Below, piece after piece: positions 60,019 to 64,000 of a stretch of DNA of 64,000 nucleotides. Position 1 is the first letter of the stretch; each line of letters opens with the position of its first letter. The position numbers were made by a program, and so were the translations under genes. Under the pieces are notes generated by a model, which saw only the letters and a list, made by a program, of their open reading frames with translations, was not told the origin of the DNA and did no database searches. This stretch comes from Rhynchopus sp. YZ270_cl-10 (lineage: Eukaryota > Euglenozoa > Diplonemea > Diplonemida > Diplonemidae), in contig OZ037834.1 of the NCBI GenBank assembly GCA_964035575.1, forward strand, positions 1,767,598 through 1,831,597. Reading direction: 5' to 3'.

Positions 60019-62286
60019 ATGCTGGAAAAAGTTGTGTCTCGTTTGAAAAAGGGGTTTCGAAGGTTAGAAGAACGGCTTCGCATTGATGGAGATACAGAGA
60101 TGGACACACGGAGGAAGGCGGTGACGGGGATACAGGGGGTGACGGTGCTTGTGGTCGCGGTTTTTGTCACGGCGTATGGGTTTTCGGATGTGACGAACCG
60201 GTTTTACTTTGGAATGGCGGGGTTGACGGCGGTGGTGACAGCGTGCACATCCCTTGGCACCATGCTTATCCTCAAGAAGGCAAGCGAAACGCTCATCAAA
60301 GGCACGCTCCTCGGCCTCATGATCGCCGCCTGCTTTGGCGACCTCCACCTCGCCCAGAGCGGCTTCACCCGCTCCTGGCCTCTCCTCATCGTTGGGGTCG
60401 ACGTTCTCTTCCTCCTCAGAGTTGGCGGAAAATTCAAGGTACTTTGTGTAGTCGGAGTCATTCTTTGGCTCTTTTTGATTGAATTAGAAGCAATAGTTCG
60501 ATTTGGATTGTATGACGTACCGCAGTCTATACCAAGGGAACGGAGATGGGAGATGAGTTGTGGCTGTGCGGATCCACCGTGCGCGGTATCTCCTTTGGGA
60601 GGGGTGGCCGCGTTTGGGATGCAGGTTTTGGTTTTTTTGTTAGATTTTTTGTTGACGCAGCAGTTTGCTTGGAAGATGTATGATGAGCATGACCGGGTGG
60701 TTGCGGTGATTGGGATGAGTAATGAGATTGCGTTGTGTCTTTCCCGAATGGATTTAGATGCGGCAGACGCACAGCTTGGCGCTGCAGAGGCCTTTCCACG
60801 CGAGCTGCACCTCTCCTTCTCTAACATTATTGCCAACCTCCGCCTCTTCCGCTCCTACCTCCCGCAGTCTCTCCTCGACGAAGCAAAACACGAACAACAC
60901 CGCCCCAGCGAACCTACCCTCCACGCCTCCTCGCTCTCCCCACCTCCTGGAGTAAAATCCGGCACCGCCGCAATAGCGTTCACCGACATAAAAGACAGCA
61001 CCTCCCTATGGGAGCGAATTCCGCGTGCAATGAAACATGCATTATCTCTCCACAACGCTCTCATCCGTGAAAGCCTCGCAATCTACGGAGGTTATGAAGT
61101 GAAAACGATAGGTGACGCGTTTATGGTAGCATTTGCTAGCGCCTCGGATGCGGTTAACTTTGGGTTGAAGGTGCAGTTGGATCTGCATGCAGCAGCGTGG
61201 GATAAAGAGCTCCTTGCGTCAGATCTATGCAAACACGACGCCTTTGGGATGTGGCGCGGACTCCTCGTTCGCATTGGGATTAACTGCGGAGAGGTCGACG
61301 TCGAAGTAAACAAAATTACTGGGCGTGTAGACTATCTAGGACACATTGTGAACAAAGCTGCACGAACTGAGTCCGCATCCGCCCCGGGTAGTGTCACAGT
61401 CACTCCAGAGGTTCTCGAGGAGATCGAAGTGTGTGTGGACAACAGCGAGGCTAGCGGGGCGCAACTGCTCTACCTTAAGGTGCCGCTAGGTTCGATCCGT
61501 CTGAAGGGGATTGTTGAGGATGTAGCCTTGACCGCTCTTCTTCCATTAAGCCTGGCGGGGAGGGAAGACTATGTGTTGACGTGCAGGGCTTTGCCGCAGA
61601 GCGGTTCGCATCCGGCGTTGAAGGCGTTGCAGGAGAAGGGTGCACGATATGATGTGCATGTGAAATTGAGCATGTCCGATAGGATTAAGGTGGCAGAAAA
61701 GAAGATCTGTGCAACGCTCGGTAGGGTTGTGCTTACCCTCGCAGAGGATGTACCAGAGCTGGCGTACAATTCTGCGTTGGAGCAGATGTTGGAGTGTTTG
61801 TCAAATTGTGAAGGTCGTATCGTAACGTTGATTGGAGCATCTGCGTCGGTTTCATGGAATGTGTCGAAGCTGTGTGCACAGCATGTAGAGCATTCGTGGC
61901 GGTTTGTCTATTTGTTGCATCAATCGTTTGAAAAGACGCGATCCGTTGCGGCCTGTGTAGGGATATGTACAGGGGATGTGGTGAAAGGGAATTTGGGGAC
62001 CTGGGAGCAACGGTTTTTGACGTTCATCGGAGAATGTCAGTACGTCTGTGGCAGTCTTGGGGTGGCGGCGAGGGACGACCGGGTGCTTGCGTACTACGCA
62101 TCGCTGGCGGGGCAGATGCTCACAAAAGGCATGACAGAGGCCGTCACAGCATTGTTGCCAGGGACGTTCCAAGGGACAACCCTTGGCAAGCTTGTCGTGT
62201 ACTGCATCCCAGCCGACCCCTCGGTGCTGAAAAAGCTTGGCGAAGCTACCGGATATCTCGGAGAGGAATACTACTGCTTTTTGTGA
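60019..62286 (+). CDS. Membrane-bound class III adenylyl cyclase with degenerate second cyclase domain
   Basis: 755 residues from the ATG at 60019. Six hydrophobic segments lie at about 36-55, 62-84, 92-108, 119-134, 138-157 and 196-215. The catalytic domain (about 312-500) is complete: metal ligands Asp323 (FTDIKDST) and Asp366 (TIGDAFMVAF), adenine-selecting Lys362 and Asp438, and Asn445/Arg449 in VNKAARTES; it should convert ATP to cAMP, normally as a dimer. The C-terminal region (about 570-740) resembles a second cyclase domain (CVGICTGDVVKGNLGTWEQR, FLTFIGECQYVCGSLGVAAR) without the metal aspartates. It may pair with the first domain as an inactive partner. Spliced-leader usage and single exon fit its neighbours. 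No ligand-binding ectodomain is present, unlike trypanosome receptor cyclases. Confidence 0.88.
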   Translation: MLEKVVSRLKKGFRRLEERLRIDGDTEMDTRRKAVTGIQGVTVLVVAVFVTAYGFSDVTNRFYFGMAGLTAVVTACTSLGTMLILKKASETLIKGTLLGLMIAACFGDLHLAQSGFTRSWPLLIVGVDVLFLLRVGGKFKVLCVVGVILWLFLIELEAIVRFGLYDVPQSIPRERRWEMSCGCADPPCAVSPLGGVAAFGMQVLVFLLDFLLTQQFAWKMYDEHDRVVAVIGMSNEIALCLSRMDLDAADAQLGAAEAFPRELHLSFSNIIANLRLFRSYLPQSLLDEAKHEQHRPSEPTLHASSLSPPPGVKSGTAAIAFTDIKDSTSLWERIPRAMKHALSLHNALIRESLAIYGGYEVKTIGDAFMVAFASASDAVNFGLKVQLDLHAAAWDKELLASDLCKHDAFGMWRGLLVRIGINCGEVDVEVNKITGRVDYLGHIVNKAARTESASAPGSVTVTPEVLEEIEVCVDNSEASGAQLLYLKVPLGSIRLKGIVEDVALTALLPLSLAGREDYVLTCRALPQSGSHPALKALQEKGARYDVHVKLSMSDRIKVAEKKICATLGRVVLTLAEDVPELAYNSALEQMLECLSNCEGRIVTLIGASASVSWNVSKLCAQHVEHSWRFVYLLHQSFEKTRSVAACVGICTGDVVKGNLGTWEQRFLTFIGECQYVCGSLGVAARDDRVLAYYASLAGQMLTKGMTEAVTALLPGTFQGTTLGKLVVYCIPADPSVLKKLGEATGYLGEEYYCFL

Positions 62287-62344
62287 AAAAAGGGGGTGTG
62301 TTTTTTAGAGGGCGTATTTACATACGGTTCCCAATTTTTAAAAG
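62287..62344. other. Short gap between cyclase stop codon and repeat element
   Basis: Fifty-eight bases; nothing recognised. Confidence 0.5.
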
Positions 62345-62742
62345 TAAGGGTACTCACACTTTTTCTTTTGTTTCTTGTCCTTGGGTTTCCCAAAAATCCG
62401 AGCGGGCGGGCGGGAAAAAAAAAGTGAAGCAAAAAAAAAAAGTGGAGGAAAAAGAAAAGTGAAGGGGGGAAAAAACCCTGTGCGGTATTTTTCCGCCCAA
62501 GAGGGCGTTTTGTTGCAGTTCCGAGCCAATCCCGGCTTGTGGTGGGGGATATTCGGAAAAATGGACAAAATTTCAGTGACTTAAATTTTCGTACAATATG
62601 AACCCATACTCGTAAACAAGAGTCATTTTCAGTCTAATTCTGGAAATTTTCCGGAAAATTCGGAAAATTCCGACATTTGGAAGCAACTTAGCAAGTTTTT
62701 CCCCTGTAAAAAGTGAGTTTTCAGCCCAAAACGTACCACGGT

Positions 62743-62986
62743 TGGCATTTCCGGAACCCGTCCGCGCTGTGGTGGCCAGGGTGGGGTCGCTTTACCGAAA
62801 TGGCCAAATTCTTGGTTTTGGTCAAAATCCATGTAGGGAAATCCCAAATCCAGATTTTCTCTCCCCGATCCTGACGTCTGAAAACACGAAAGTGCCCGAA
62901 AACACCGGCATTTGCATTTCCGGAATCCGTCCGTTGTGTGGTGGGGTCAATTTGCCAAAATGGACAAGTTTTTGGTTTTGGTCAAA
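62743..62986 (+). repeat. Two copies of a GGCATTTCCGG..GTGGGGTC..TTGGTTTTGGTCAAAA repeat
   Basis: Copies 62743-62827 and 62905-62986 share GCATTTCCGGAA, CCCGTCCG or TCCGTCCG, GTGGGGTC, CCAAAATGGAC-like and TTGGTTTTGGTCAAAA blocks in order. A reverse copy is at 57318-57402. Confidence 0.75.
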
Positions 62987-63048
62987 ACCCGTCAGTGTAA
63001 GGTAAAGGGGGGCCAAGTGTTCGCCTGTAGAACTGGTAGAAAACAGGC

Positions 63049-63212
63049 AGCGCCGCAGGCGCACGTTACCAACTTTTTTACTCGTGCCATTTTCTTTTGA
63101 TTGCACGAGCCGATTGCTCTCCACCGTGGGGCTCAGATTGGAGCGTGCAGTTCTCTACCTTGTGGGGATGTTGCAGTAGTCAGCAACACAGCGCCGCAGG
63201 CGCACGGTACGC
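63049..63212 (+). repeat. Two GCGCCGCAGGCGCACG motifs
   Basis: GCGCCGCAGGCGCACGTTAC at 63049 and GCGCCGCAGGCGCACGGTAC at 63191, each preceded by CA and followed by a T-tract. A reverse copy lies at 50994-51013. Confidence 0.65.
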
Positions 63213-63570
63213 TACTTTTTTTCTTTTTTGAAAACTTGGTTGTATTAGTGTAGACACCCGAGGATGAACTCCACTACTTGCCCGGCTACAACGTGCCAAA
63301 TGCTCTGGTCACATGACCACGGGGGGTCATGCGGAGTCATCTACAACCTCCAAACCCCATTTTTCTCGGGGGTCACCATGTACCCCCGAACTCTGTGAAA
63401 ATCCGGATTTTTCTGGAAAAAATAATGGGGTGGACATGGTCCCACCCCGGTCCACCTTGGTGGAAACCCTGTACACTTTTTTTTTTTTGCCCACTTTTTT
63501 TTTTTTTTCCTCCCTGAAAAATCCGAGCGGGCGGGGACAAGAAACAAAAGAAAAAGTGAGAGTACCCTAA

Positions 63571-64000
63571 GAGAGAGAAAAAACCCGAATGGAGTGTGGT
63601 AGTGAGAGCGCGGAAAACGTAGTGGGAATGCAAACGAGCTTTTTTTGTTTTCTCCCACAAAATATCTCGCGCAGAGAAACACTCTTTTTTTTTTTTTTGT
63701 TTTTTCACACAGCGCCTGCTGTTTGTTTTTTCTCAACCGACACCTTTTTTCATTTTTTTCCCCCCCGGTATCACATATGATACTGTTTTTCATGGGAACG
63801 CATGAAAAGGAGTGCTGTGCTATTTACAGAACTCGATAGGCGATTGAGCTAATCTAACAACCAAAACAAAGAAAGTACGAGAAGATTTCATTTACCCCTC
63901 CTTTTTTTTTTTCTTCTTCCAGAAAGTAATCAGGGAAATAGCTTGGTTTTCCTCCAAAATCAGGAATTATGCGAAAGCGAAAAAATTTTTTGCCCGGTCG
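63571..64000. other. Right-end spacer
   Basis: T-rich sequence with a perfect TTTTCATG/CATGAAAA hairpin (63786-63807) and, on the - strand, a TAGCTCAATCG motif that matches a tRNA A-box. No full tRNA or gene is supported. Confidence 0.5.

Larger units (their letters stand above)
62345..63570. mobile_element. 1.2 kb inverted-repeat element with internal dispersed repeats
   Basis: The ends TAAGGGTACTCACAC and GTGAGAGTACCCTAA begin about 33 bp of inverted repeat (CTTTTTCTTTTGTTTCTTGTCC on the left strand in part). AAAAATCCGAGCGGGCGGG sits next to both ends but in direct orientation. Inside are two good copies of the GGCATTTCCGG repeat (62743-62827, 62905-62986), a weaker one near 62510, two GCGCCGCAGGCGCACG motifs and one AAAACTTGGTTGTATT repeat. 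No transposase. Confidence 0.65.

Overview
The window is nuclear DNA of a unicellular eukaryote. Eleven well-supported protein genes, all on the + strand, lie in GC-rich coding islands. They are separated by long T-rich spacers full of short hairpin repeats and foldback elements. Coding exons are mostly single and long, but two genes carry GT-AG introns with GTATG-type donors. Several start codons follow a pyrimidine tract ending in AG at very short range (zero to a few tens of bases), as expected for spliced-leader trans-splicing. One-way gene order, trans-splice-like acceptors, an amastin-like tetraspan protein and an adenylyl cyclase with a degenerate second cyclase domain together suggest a euglenozoan with cis introns, possibly a diplonemid. 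This placement is an inference; no rRNA, tRNA or spliced-leader gene was recognised.

Layout: 3-11177, 3' part of a GT48 beta-glucan synthase fused to 22 tryptophan/proline-rich repeats; 12024-14074, four-exon PDZ protein; 17084-17758, membrane-anchored cytochrome b5-like protein; 18771-20066, predicted N-myristoylated proline-rich protein; 23576-25009, unknown protein; 25643-36677, eight-exon gene for a receptor of about 3223 residues with about 17 cadherin-like repeats and one membrane span; 43494-44927, ubiquitin-like plus two LamG-like domains; 48704-49372, tetraspan protein; 54484 to about 56454, EF-hand/coiled-coil protein with an apparent frame break; 58840-59643, unknown protein; 60019-62286, membrane adenylyl cyclase.

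The spacers hold a 1.37 kb piggyBac-like non-autonomous element with TTAA duplications, at least five other large inverted-repeat elements, two copies of a small MITE, a 219 bp pentanucleotide array and many short stem-loops. The stem-loops are the most interesting signal. Different copies keep a purine-rich loop (ACGAGAG-like) and a 3' TTCATCTTACAA-like tail while the two arms of the stem change together. All copies I saw lie in the same orientation as the genes, both between genes and inside introns.

The genes do not form an obvious pathway. Several act at the cell surface or membrane (glucan synthase, giant receptor, tetraspan, cyclase, myristoylated protein), but clustering by function cannot be claimed.
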